Below are positions 46,783 to 56,437 of a stretch of DNA of 64,000 bases, one piece after another. The translations under genes were made by a program, and so were the position numbers. The notes below the pieces were generated by a model, which was not told where the DNA came from, searched no databases, and saw only the letters and a list, made by a program, of their open reading frames with translations. The DNA is taken from the NCBI GenBank assembly GCA_003991915.1, contig RQTK01000879.1, positions 1-64,000 of the forward strand, read 5' to 3'. Numbering within the stretch: position 1 is the first letter of the stretch; each line of letters begins with the position of its first letter. The stretch comes from Elysia chlorotica. Its lineage: Eukaryota > Mollusca > Gastropoda > Plakobranchidae.

Positions 46783-49700
46783 TTAACAGTAATGATGCCT
46801 TTTACAGTGAAACCCAGAGATCCTGAATCGACCCACTTTTTAAGTCAATATTTTAAGACAGACAATGAAACAGACCACAGATACTCATGCGCATCTTTGG
46901 TCCCTACATTTAGCTCTATTTGCTCAAACCCCTTTTCGATGTAAGTTTTCCCTTTTTTATCGATATTTAAAGACGGACTGAGAAACCCACCATGGAAAGC
47001 CCTGCATGTCTTAGTGTGTCTTTTGCTGTTAGTCTGCCTTTGTTTTCGTTATTGAAATACAGACAGAGAAACCCACTATAAAAAACCCTACGTGTCTTAG
47101 TGCCCCTTTTGCTGTCAGTCACCTCAAGATATTTAAAAACAGAAAGTGAAACCCACCACAGAAACTCCTGTGCGTCGTGCTGCAGATGGCCCTTGAATGC
47201 TGGGATTGCTCGCCACACGGACTGCAGGAAGCCGTGGGGGCTGACCTGGGCCCACTTCCCTGACCACAAAACTCGCAGCAGGCCATGCATCTCCTGACAC
47301 AGCGTTCTGGATGGTGGGACACACACACAAAGAGAGAATGATTCACACTGCTTTACAGGAACAGCAATTGATTCTTGATTTCATTTTGTCTGGATTGCCT
47401 TTCGCAAGAGAATTTATATCCTATAAATAAAGTCCCTGGAAAAAGTCAATAATAGTTTTACCTTTTGAGTTTGTTTCTTTTCTGGTTGATTTTCTTCTAT
47501 ACGTCCACTGCAAGCAACTAGGCAAACTTATAGGTAAACCTAAGTTAAACTTATGACAATTGGATATAGTGCCACACATAGACAAAGCAATGATACCCAA
47601 ACCCAACAGATATCTTACAGACATAGACCCAACCAGTAGTGAGCAAGGTGGCTTGTATCAGAATTTAAATCCAGAGTTTTCCAGTTAGATATAGCACTTT
47701 GTACCAACTGATCTACCTTGGTTGACTTTCAGGTCTGTTGTAATGAAAACCCAAAATGTGACAAGGATGAGTTTTTAAAAAATCAATGAATTCACTCACA
47801 GTGTTTTCAGGGCATTGGCCTTTGCCTCCACTATGTTGTTTTCTTTGATAACGTCCTCAGCAGTGAGAGCCTGTTTGAACCCCGGCTCTGATTTCAGATC
47901 ATCACCAGCATTATTCGGCTTCTCCTCACACCCTCCACCATTGAGACCTCCCAACTTCTTCGCTTGAGGAGAAGTTTTGGAACCACAGCTGCTGCCACTG
48001 TTGCTTCCCTTTTCTGTTTTTCCTGGTACAGCTCCTAAAGACAGATGCTGAGAAAGAATTGAGATGAGAGTGTACACAAAGTGAAGTCATATCTGCTGGC
48101 AATGCAATTTGATGAAAAGGCAGGTTAGATTTGAGTATAATATAAAAGCCATGCTGAATACACACTTTTTGACAGACTCAGAGCGATGGGGAACCATGAA
48201 AAATGTTTTGTCCATGATGGAGTTTGATCCCAGCCCTTTCACAATGGTGGCCCAACACCCTTACCAATGTGCCAATGGCACCCACCAGACCCATAGATTT
48301 AAGTACATACTTTTAAAAAAAATGTTTAAGACATGTTTTAAGCTCAATCGCTGTCCAGGTTCAAATTTATTTAACTAATATATCTTGATCAGAAATTTCC
48401 TTCCAACTGTGGTAACTGTATAGGTTAGTACCAAGGCAACAAAACCAACCAAAAAACACCTCTAGTTGATTCTCATGGCTTTAAAGAAAAAATTATCCCA
48501 GACAAAGTGCCTACCTCAAAGTAATCTATGGTGTTGAGTCTCAGCAAGGTATGCTTCGCTAGCGGAGACGAGGCAGCACTGGGTGAGTTGCCTGGGAGAG
48601 GCGTGCCACTTGGGGAGAACAGACCAAACACTAAGTGGCAGAAAAATTCTCGGAAGTCTTCAAGGTGCCTGGTAGAAATGTTCAATCGATAACCACAAGA
48701 AATATTTTTTTTAGATAGATATTCCTTTTTATGTCGCTACAATAATGATAATTCATTCCATTTCTGATTTTTTTTCACTTTGGAGGAGGGGGAGGGGAGG
48801 GAATTGATTTTAAAATGCGGAGCTTCATTTTCTTCATGACCATTACCATTTTATCTACATAGGATATTCACAATTCTTAGTGGCTTTGTCAGATTGTATA
48901 TCACACTAGGTTTATTGCTCTTGAGATAGCAACTCAAAGTTTCTCCTCATGCTGGAAGTGGAATTAAGCAATTTTGAGATGATGGCATGAAATACTTTAC
49001 TTAATTTCTATTAAGTTCTCTAAAGTTAGTTATGCTGGCTTCCTGTTCTCTAACATCAAGAATGCTGAAGCCAAAATAGATAATCATGGATATTCATGAA
49101 AAAGTATAACTCTTTTTTAAGTTCCTCCATATTTACATGAAGTAAACATGTACTGATAGTTCCCCCAATGATTGAAACACCCACTGGCCACATTAAAAGG
49201 GACATGGCATGTCTATGGATTGCAGTCCAAAACATGGGAAAATGGAAACACCTTGCTATACCAATGAAGTGATAACCCCAACAGGGGAGTCTTACAGCAT
49301 CTTAGAAAGCAGGGTTTAAGTGATGGAAGTCTTTTTGCCAACTTCAAATGGAATTTCGTCCATTTGAACCACAGCAAGATCAACAGAAATTCTGATACTT
49401 CTCTACCTATATTCTAAAAATATAAAAGAAAAGTATCAGGATGCAAACACAAAACATAAGATAGCTTTGATGTAATAATTTACTAATCAGTCGACAGGGA
49501 AGGAGTCAGTCAGCATTTCAGTGAACTAGGAAGTCGTTTTGCCAACTTCAATGGAATTTTGCTCCAAAATGTATTGATCACTTGACCCAGAACAAGTTCA
49601 ACAGAAATCTAGATATATCTATCTCTCACTACATATACTAAAATACAAAGGAAAAAATATGAGGATGCAAACCCTCACCCTAACGCCTGCAAGATGGAGT

Positions 49701-51596
49701 TGATGTAGCAGGTGTTGCCCAGGTTGCGAAGTCCTGTCACCCCAGGTATCAACGTGCGCTTTTTCACAAGGAAGAGATTTGTGCGCGCCCGAGTCATCAT
49801 TGTTGGTATAGCAGTGGTGGATGTTTGTCTCTGAGAAAAATTAAACCAGGGATAAAACAGTGCATTTTGAGACATGCTTTCCTTTGCCAATGCTCAAATG
49901 TAATGTAACATATGAAAAAAATAAATCATATATATGATGTGAATACAGTATCTTCCTTAGAAATATTACTGGAATTTATTGTCAGTGGTTTATATTAAAA
50001 ATAAAAGCACAGAACTCAACATCCCTTAACTCTTTTTTTGCGGATATGAATTCCTCTTTTTTAAACTTTTTATTAAAAACATCACAGGGGGTCATATTGA
50101 ATATTGCATAATTCATTACAAATTTCGATTTTCCAATATTTAATTATATTTCTTTTAATGGGTTGCTTTAAAACAACTAAAAAGAAAATTTGACATGTAC
50201 TAGCCATCTTACAAGTTTTTTCTTTCCATTGTACACTAATGCCTGCCAAGCTGACAAAACTTTTCCAAGAAGGGATTTTCTGAGAAAAAAAAAAAAAGAA
50301 GAAAAAAATCAGGTGATTACATAGTGAACGCAGCTTCACAAAAACTAACTGGAAAAGAAAGTAATTGGGTATTATAATAATATTTCACAAATCCTGTGAT
50401 AAATGTTGACTCGCTAAAAACTCATCTGATATCACCGGTTAATATATTGAGAGGGGGAAAACAAAAACAAATTTCCTTTCTTAGTTTTTACAGTTGGCAC
50501 CTTTTATCTATCTAAACATATTCAAACTAGATACAGAAAGAACATTTATTTTGAAAGTAGTAAGGTGGTAAGGTAAAATATATTCATTCAGTTGTGAAAC
50601 ACATTTTCGACATTGCCATCTAATATAGATGGATTTAATTTACCTACAGAGACACATGACATCCTCATTTCACCTAAAATATACATGTGCATAGGTGGCC
50701 ATTTTAACATAAAAACATACACGTAGTTAGGCACACAAACACACACAACCAACCATTTTTTCTCTCTCTTTCCATCTATTTATCTCGTGCTTCCTCTCGC
50801 TCTTGGTGTATCACTTTATTCCTTCACACACACTCACTCAAATCATATTAAAAAAAGTAAGTATATTGTCTTCTCTTTGTATTCATTTAACTAATTTGTC
50901 ACCTCAGTTGTGTAGTGACCTAACTAATTTCCAAGTACTAAAGATTTAGAGTATTTGGGAAATGAGATAAACCATTTCATATAACTGTGGTAAAAAAATT
51001 TTTTATCAAGTGCACCCCGACTATGATAGTCTTTGTGAAAACTTTTGGATTAACAATTTGCCACATCTTTGAGCTCTTCTATTAATCGCTATGAAATTCC
51101 CTGTACTTCCTGGTGTTATACACTAACAGAATAAAGGGGGGCTTTGATATTTTTATCCTACGTTCTTCCTTGACGATAGTGCCTTAATACAGCGTAGCTA
51201 GAAATGACAATTCCTTCGTGATAACTTTTTCAGCTCTATTTGTTGATTTATTAATATGATGACTGTCCCTACTTGTTATGCTGCCGAACAATCTATTCCA
51301 AATGATATTGTACTTGAATGATTGAACAATAAAAATCACGCAACACATCTTAAGATAGAATAAATTTGTTCATTTTCTTTTGGAAAAATAGTGTTGCTAT
51401 TTATCTTTTCACAAAAGTGTCCAAATGTTCTCTTATACTTTAGAGTCTGAACTTCGTTTCCATTTGTGGCTTCTTCTTTATTTGATAAAGTCCTTGAGCA
51501 TGCTTTTATGTGTCTAAATGCTTCAATTTTATAAACCATGTATAAATAGTATAAAATGCATAAAATTGAGTAGACATTTTCTAGAATGTTCTGTGT

Positions 51597-51658
<62 letters not shown>

Positions 51659-54164
51659 TAATAATAATATAACAAAAATGTCTTACCTGTGGTGGCAAAT
51701 GGCTGTAACAAGTCGATCATTTTCATCTGCGTGATCCCTGACAAAATAGGAAAAAAATGAAAGTCTTGATGTGAATAATAATTAAAAGTCAGGCTGGTAA
51801 AATCATTGATTGATGTCATAATCAAGATCATCCAATAACAGCAACACGGCTATCCTCTGGACATGCGTCAAAACTAAATTCAAAGAATTTTATTTTGTCA
51901 CATAGACACAGTGCAGGATTACCAGGTTTTCAAACTCAACCTACCACAGTATAGTGACATCGATTCCACCAGTTTGGAGAAGGATTATTAACCAAAATTT
52001 GAACCTGTAACTTACTGATACTTGGATTATGTGACTCAGCCACATCAACCCTCAACAGAAATGACTGCGACAAAAAATTCACTTTGCCTGCCTGACAATT
52101 TACTCACACAAAGCCTTAGTGGGGATACCATTACTTTTGTCCCACATGAACGTATTATACTGCCAAGAACCCAACCGGTAGGAGAATGGTGGTTGATCAA
52201 GATTTAAACCAGACATTTCTCTATTGGAAGTAGAGGGGGAGAGGGGGGCAACTGACTCAAGTAGTACAGGTTTGGTCTCCCGAGCATGACGTCCACAGCT
52301 AATAAACCCACAATTAGTCAAAAATATATTTGTCTGATTTCAACCCCTACTGGTTGGGTTGGTGACGGTATAATAGGCTGAGACAGGATTGTGAGTCTCC
52401 CTGCCCTGTCGTCTGTCGCAGCACATAAAACTGCCAGGTGTCAGTCTCCGGACCCATCAACAATATAACATATATATAGTGTTGACGTTGGACATTAAGC
52501 AAGCAACACATCTCAACTCCCTGCTGGAAGTCGCATGCTCTACCAACCAAACAGCCCGGCAAGCTTTATGTACCTGGAGACCTGCTGGTGGTGAGAGTAG
52601 GTCCGCAGCAACAGTCCGCCTTTGTGCTCCATCTCTTCCGGGGACAGAGTGCCGATGTCCGTCAGTGCCGAGCGGAGGGCTTCCACATCCTTCCGACTGC
52701 TATCTCCCAGGATGTACTCGTCGCACATGTAACTGGAACAAAACCAATAGGAAATCTTCTAATCTTCTGAACAATTTCAGTTAAATTAAGGTAACAAACT
52801 ACAGTGGTATCCGCTTATAATTTATACACCATTTGCGGCCATAGTTTATCTTAAGCCAATTCCATTTTGCAAGTACTTTCCTTACTCTCTTATTATATCT
52901 CTTTTTTTTATATAAAGCCTCAATATAGGTTTTTCAAAAATTCTGAACTGTCCAAAATCCTTTGTTTCAAGCAAGCAATAAAGTTTTTCAACACATAAAT
53001 GTAATGCTGCATAACATTTGAATTGTAATGAAATTTCAACATTGAAATTCTTAAGGATAGCGTAACTTACCAGTAAACATATTTTTCATTCACCTCCACA
53101 GCCAAAGGGTGCTGGAGATTTAAAAAAAAAAAAGTTTTGTTTTGAATCACAAAGGGAATGTGATATAATTATTAGAACGTTGCCTGTCATGTAAAGAAAA
53201 TATATTTTGTATTTTTTTTTCTTCCAGTACACACTGGTTAAGAGTTGTTTACTAAACCATAATCCATTTAGAAGTAAAATATAATTGAATAGAAAAAGAA
53301 AAAAAAATTATGTGCCGTTGAATTGGTTTATTAAAAATAGTATTGTACAAAAACAAATAATTAATGTCCCAACATCAGTAACTGTGCTATATTGTGGACA
53401 GATTCCAAAACTTATGTCTGACAAATCTAAGTTATGCCACACAGAAACAGAGAAAAGGATATAAAGACATCTGTCTCAGAGGGTCACATTATATTTACAC
53501 CAATCTAGCCAGCAGCTACCTTACACCCTAAATGATACATTGACCAATGAGTGTTATCTGCTTGCACAGTAACCATTCATTTTAATTCATATTATTTCTC
53601 TTGCCTTGGTTTGGGTGAAATGCTGCTCTGCATGCTGCTCGTTCATTCTCCCACATGCCATGTTTGCACAAGTCAGGCAAGCCTATGAAATGGATCAAAA
53701 AACAAAAATGAACATGTGAATCTTCTGCACCACTTTCTTGTGACACCATGCAGGATAAGTGACCCTTCCATTGTTATGTATAACATATTGTTTGAATAGG
53801 TGGGAACAAAATCCTCCGAGGCTGGTTTAAAAAGAAAAAAAAAATTATGGTGCTCCACTCTCCCTAAAAGTCCTTGCTTGATTACACCAAAAGCATATTT
53901 TTGTTCTAAAGATTATTTGTCTCATTTAGGGCTCTTAACCCAAGTTTACAATATTTTACCCAAGACCATGGTTCATTCTAAGAAATACCAACATATATGA
54001 TCCCCTTTGGGAATCTAAATCACGTTTAATTCTATTTAACATGTAAAAGCACTTGCCCAAACCCATTCTGTTGTCCCACAAACTGAGCACTGCCATCGGC
54101 TTGGATCCAGAAGTGATTCTTCAATCGGGCCCGTAAAACTGTCTAAATGAGGGCAAGACTCCAT
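40948..54164 (-). CDS. USP44: Ubiquitin-specific protease, USP44/USP49-like (complete, 16 coding exons)
   Basis: This is a cysteine deubiquitinase. Vertebrate USP44 and USP49 act in the nucleus on histone H2B, and USP44 also restrains APC/C activation. Exons: 54164-54057, 53682-53605, 53111-53071, 52732-52574, 51737-51687, 49828-49679, 48668-48515, 48047-47800, 47306-47157, 46694-46592, 45929-45803, 45257-45189, 44721-44613, 43802-43615, 42499-42333 and 41373-40948, in phase throughout, about 775 aa. A zf-UBP domain (residues 1-100; Cys4, His6, Cys26, Cys29, Cys38, Cys41, Cys46, His53, His57, His63, Cys76 and Cys79 visible) precedes the USP fold. The Cys box is [16 protein letters not shown] (Cys186). 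A zinc ribbon is formed by CGRC and CAKC, the His box is [17 protein letters not shown] (His568), and HCNDS follows (Asn585/Asp586). [11 protein letters not shown] and LHLKRFRW are hallmarks of the 44/49 branch. Introns 1 and 2 use GC donors. I cannot separate USP44 from USP49. Confidence 0.92.
42109..42258 (+). mobile_element. SINE family 1 head fragment
   Basis: GTGCTGGGGTTAGAGCTCAG, AGGTCCAGATTCGAG (B-box-like) and CAACTGGTTGGGTCAGTGTG are in family order. The distal half is degraded. Confidence 0.55.
42333..42499 (-). CDS. USP44: USP44/49 exon 15, catalytic Asn/Asp
   Basis: It encodes [20 protein letters not shown] then [12 protein letters not shown], ending the USP fold. The donor is GTACGT. 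Confidence 0.93.
43615..43802 (-). CDS. USP44: USP44/49 exon 14, catalytic His box
   Basis: It encodes [20 protein letters not shown] and [20 protein letters not shown]. The catalytic His is in GHYTAF. Confidence 0.95.
44613..44721 (-). CDS. USP44: USP44/49 exon 13
   Basis: It encodes [20 protein letters not shown] then [12 protein letters not shown], the conserved LHLKRF strand. Confidence 0.93.
45189..45257 (-). CDS. USP44: USP44/49 exon 12, zinc ribbon part 2
   Basis: It encodes [20 protein letters not shown] then KCN, with the second CxxC. The donor is GTGTGT. Confidence 0.88.
45803..45929 (-). CDS. USP44: USP44/49 exon 11, zinc ribbon part 1
   Basis: It encodes [20 protein letters not shown], then LEFPRRF. 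CGRC is the first half of the finger zinc ribbon. Confidence 0.93.
45980..46047. repeat. 34-bp tandem repeat, two copies
   Basis: GGTGCRTAAACCCATYTACT + GTGTGCAGCACAT occurs twice head to tail in the intron just upstream of exon 11. Confidence 0.9.
46592..46694 (-). CDS. USP44: USP44/49 exon 10
   Basis: It encodes [20 protein letters not shown] then [14 protein letters not shown], completing the CELLDK block that follows DAQEFL. Confidence 0.92.
46710..46782. repeat. (TAA)n microsatellite
   Basis: About 24 AAT units between exon 10 and the decayed exon 9 copies. Confidence 0.97.
46966..47180. repeat. Three-copy tandem repeat of the exon 9 3' end and its donor
   Basis: On the minus strand the real exon end GCACAGGAGTTTCTGTG, then GTGGGTTTC, is followed by GTAGGGTTTTTTATAGTGGG and by GCAGGGCTTTCCATGGTGGG. 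Each extra copy is preceded by CACTAAGACA and separated by ACAGCAAAAG-type spacers. Only the first copy keeps the DAQEFLC coding sense. Confidence 0.8.
47157..47306 (-). CDS. USP44: USP44/49 exon 9, QDAQEF-type block
   Basis: It encodes [20 protein letters not shown] through [19 protein letters not shown] is the conserved USP motif. It exits in phase 2 at GTGGGT; two decayed copies of the exon end lie just downstream. Confidence 0.93.
47588..47735 (-). mobile_element. Antisense SINE family 1 fragment
   Basis: On the minus strand, AGATCAGTTGGTACAAAGTG (A-box-like), GGATTTAAATTC (B-box-like) and CACTACTGGTTGGGTCTATG follow the family order. Confidence 0.6.
47800..48047 (-). CDS. USP44: USP44/49 exon 8, linker
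   Basis: A low-complexity Gly/Ser/Lys linker starting [20 protein letters not shown] and ending EAKANALKT. It is an insertion within the catalytic domain, also variable in vertebrate USP44. Confidence 0.82.
48205..48290 (-). mobile_element. Antisense tRNA-derived SINE family 2 head
   Basis: The minus strand reads GGCACATTGGTAAGGGTGTT and then GGGATCAAACTCC, parallel to the element at 5010. It lies in the intron between exons 7 and 8. Confidence 0.5.
48515..48668 (-). CDS. USP44: USP44/49 exon 7
   Basis: It encodes [20 protein letters not shown] through [11 protein letters not shown]. It runs phase 2 to phase 0. Confidence 0.88.
49314..49679. repeat. Diverged tandem duplication beside the exon 6 donor
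   Basis: GAAGTCTTTTTGCCAACTTC onward to AGGATGCAAACAC (about 49328-49450) is related to GAAGTCGTTTTGCCAACTTC onward to AGGATGCAAACCC (about 49531-49675). The second copy ends within the exon 6 splice donor. Confidence 0.75.
49679..49828 (-). CDS. USP44: USP44/49 exon 6, catalytic Cys box
   Basis: It ends [20 protein letters not shown] then ILQALG, with the catalytic Cys in NTC. Two acceptors lie 2 bases apart (CTCAG and AGAG); only the inner one, at 49829-49830, keeps the frame. Confidence 0.93.
51598..51671. repeat. (TAA)n microsatellite next to exon 5
   Basis: About 24 AAT units ending some 15 bases from the exon 5 donor. Confidence 0.97.
51687..51737 (-). CDS. USP44: USP44/49 exon 5
   Basis: It encodes [16 protein letters not shown], parallel to the EDQLYTALWHRR segment of vertebrate USP44. 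A small exon of 51 bases beside a (TAA)n tract. Confidence 0.78.
52045..52310 (-). mobile_element. Antisense SINE family 1 copy
   Basis: The minus strand reads GGTTTAAATCTTGATC (B-box-like), CTACCGGTTGGGTTCTTGGC, AGTATAATACG and AGTAATGGTATCCCCAC in family order. It lies beside an oppositely oriented copy at 52341. Confidence 0.65.
52341..52505 (+). mobile_element. SINE family 1 copy, head-truncated
   Basis: CCCCTACTGGTTGGGTTGGT, GCTGAGACAGGATTGTGAGT, GTGTCAGTCTCCGGACCC and GTTGACGTTGGACATTAAGC match the family body. Confidence 0.78.
52574..52732 (-). CDS. USP44: USP44/49 exon 4, end of zf-UBP
   Basis: It encodes [20 protein letters not shown] through [13 protein letters not shown]. It is in phase with both neighbours. 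Confidence 0.9.
52783..53072. repeat. Intron fragment duplicated at 55355-56437, copy 1
   Basis: AATTAAGGTAACAAACTACA + GTGGTATCC, then ATTCTGAACTGTCCAAAATC and GATAGCGTAACTTACC recur in the same order at 55357-56437. This copy ends at the splice donor of USP44/49 exon 3. Confidence 0.85.
53071..53111 (-). CDS. USP44: USP44/49 exon 3, zf-UBP
   Basis: It encodes [13 protein letters not shown] plus two bases of a Cys codon, donor GTAAGT. It corresponds to HPVALEVNE in vertebrate USP44. Confidence 0.9.
53361..53521 (-). mobile_element. Antisense SINE family 1 body
   Basis: The minus strand reads TATAATGTGACC, CTGAGACAGATGTC, TGTCAGACATAAGTTTTGG, CTGTCCACAATATAGC and CTGATGTTGGGACATTAA, in family order. 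Confidence 0.7.
53605..53682 (-). CDS. USP44: USP44/49 exon 2, zf-UBP
   Basis: It encodes [20 protein letters not shown] then HFTQTK, with zinc-ligand Cys and His residues. The donor is AAG then GCAAGA; no GT occurs nearby. Confidence 0.9.
54057..54164 (-). CDS. USP44: USP44/49 exon 1, zf-UBP start
   Basis: It starts [20 protein letters not shown] and ends [11 protein letters not shown]. The start is chosen because CPHL supplies the first zf-UBP ligands. The donor is GCAAGT; the nearest GT would delete VW from the conserved TTExxWAC block, so a GC donor is favoured. Confidence 0.88.
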
Positions 54165-54432
54165 GGTGTGTTTCCGTTGCTAACACAGCAACAGAGCTGA
54201 AGTTGAATATCTCTTGATGTGCGATATTTTGATTCTGAGGAAACGTACACTGCAACATTTGAGTTAACTCAATAAATTTCTTGGACCGATTTTGTAGACA
54301 GATTCTCTCCGTTTGAAAGGCAGAAAAAGTTAAAATATTATCATTCTGTAAAGTATAAAGTAAACGCAAACATTTGTAAAACTAATTTCTATGTGTATTT
54401 TAATAGCTGCAGCTGTGTATGCCTAGGTGAAA

Positions 54433-55354
54433 TGGCAATGCACTACTCTCTGGTCTATCGGTGGATCAACTAAATAAACTTCAAAAAGTTCAAAATCACG
54501 CGGCCAAGGTAATTTACAAGAAAAAGAAAAATGAGCATGTAAAGCCCCTATTAAAATCATTACATTGGTTGCCCGTGAAAGAAAGAATTGAATACAAGAT
54601 CGCTATAACGTTTTTAAATGCTTAAACAATTTGGCCCCACAATATTTACAAGAACTTTTGCACCTTAATCTGAGCAAGGCATCTCGCTCTCTAAGATCTA
54701 CAAATGACAAAACTTTACTCTTTACGCCTAAAACTAATTTAAAATCATTTGGCGACCGGTCATTTCAGTTTCAGGGACCACATGTTTGGAATTCTCTTCC
54801 ACGAGAGATTAGGGAGAGTGCAAGCCTCGAGACCTTTAAAAAAGATCTGAAGAGTCATCTTTTCAAACGTGTTTTCAGTTCTTAAGTTCCTATTTTACTT
54901 GTTTTTACCTGTCGGTCTTTTACGTAGATTGTATAATTCAATTCCATTTACACTAGTTATTAAATCTTGCATCTGTCTGTGCATCGTTTTTAAATGGTAG
55001 CGCTTTTGTTTACCTGTGACTCTCGTGACAGAGATAAGGTTTCAATTTTAATTCATTAATTTTTGTTCACTTATGGTTGCATACTATTACACAGCATTAC
55101 AGTGTTGCATTTTATATCATTTTTATTATATTCTTTCTGATAATGAGTATATGCTGCATACTATTTACGTCTACATTTCTTCTTATGTATATTGTTTGGT
55201 TAAGATTTAACTTTTAATATTTAATTTGTAATTGCATGCTGATTGATATGATGTATGCGTATTTAGTGTATCCACTGTAAAGCGCTTTGAGATTTTTCTT
55301 TTAATATTCTGAAAATGGAGAGCGCTAAATAAATGTAATTTATATTATTATTAA
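54433..55354 (+). mobile_element. 5'-truncated LINE with 3' tail
   Basis: A broken frame reads LNKLQKVQNHAAKVIYKKKK, LLKSLHWLPVKERIEYKI, then after a frameshift LAPQYLQELLHLNLSK and FKKDLKSHLF. This is the C-terminal end of a non-LTR reverse transcriptase. The 3' UTR ends AAAGCGCTTTGAG, GAGAGCGCTAAATAAATG and an ATT-rich tail, a typical LINE 3' end. It lies upstream of the USP44/49 start codon, antisense to it. Confidence 0.85.
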
Positions 55355-56437
55355 TAAATTAAGGTAACAAACTACAGTGGTATCCACTTAAGTTTTATAA
55401 ACTTTTTGCGGCCATAGTTTATCTTAAGACAATTACACTTTGCATGTACTTTCCTTACTCCCTTGATATATATATTTTTTTTTATAGACTATAGAATTTA
55501 AATTTTAGGTTTTAAAAGAAAAAGAAGACAAAGATATGTTCAATAGTGCTACGAAAAGAAATTCATGTTCATCCTTTGCCCCAACCTATCCCTTTAAGTA
55601 TTCTCTAACTTCTAATTTAAAAATGTAATTCTTGTCTTTGAATGACTTGTTTTAAACAATAATCTCCTTCGTCCTCTTTGTTCGTCGGATGGACAGTTTC
55701 ACTTCTGATATAATTCATAAAGGGGGTTGCCTGCCGCAGATCCTTCAGATTTCTATAAAGCTTTTTTGTAGCGGGACAGGGATTGACAAGATATATATGT
55801 TCTCTATAGACTGCCAGGAACATTCCTGCAGGATGTGCTTGACTGTTTGATTTGCTCTTTCACATGGGCATTGCTGCGTGGGTGCGATGCAGAGCTTGTG
55901 CATATACTCGTTCAGGCAGATCAGGTGGTTGTGATGAGTTCTGAGTCATTTTCTCTTTCCAGTCTAATGTATACTATGGGGTTGAAGTTTGGGAGGTTTT
56001 GTTTCCACTCATTGTTATGCACAGTCTTCATGTAGGTTTTTCATTTCAGAGTAAGAATCAAAGCCTAGATAAAACTGAAGATGCCGACAAAATTTAAGGA
56101 TACCCCAACCTTACAATTTAATATCCTCTTCAAGAGAGTGAACCTTCCCCTTTTGCCTTGAAGATGGCATACTTTGATAAAGAAATTAAAATTTTGTGGA
56201 TTACACAAAAAAAAATTATTTGACAAATAATTAACAAAAAAACTAAAAAGTTCCTTTTTGTGCATGAACATGCATATAAAGCCTCTATCTAGGTTTTTCA
56301 GAAATTCTGAACTGTCCAAAATCCTTTGTTTCAACCATGCAATACATTTTTTTAACACATAACTGTAATGCTGCATAAAATTTGAATTGTAATGACATTT
56401 CAACGTTGAAATTGTTAAAGATAGCGTAACTTACCAC
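55355..56437. repeat. Intron fragment copy 2, interrupted by a LINE relic
   Basis: It is homologous to 52783-53072 at both ends (55357-55490 and 56277-56437), with about 790 bases inserted between. The match stops exactly where exon 3 would begin. Confidence 0.8.
55617..56040 (-). mobile_element. Antisense LINE C-terminal relic with Cys/His block
   Basis: On the minus strand, broken frames give VYIRLERENDSEL, then CPCERANQTVKHILQEC, the CxC..H....C block at the end of many LINE reverse transcriptases. NLKDLRQATPFMNYI follows. It lies inside the duplicated intron fragment. Confidence 0.65.
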
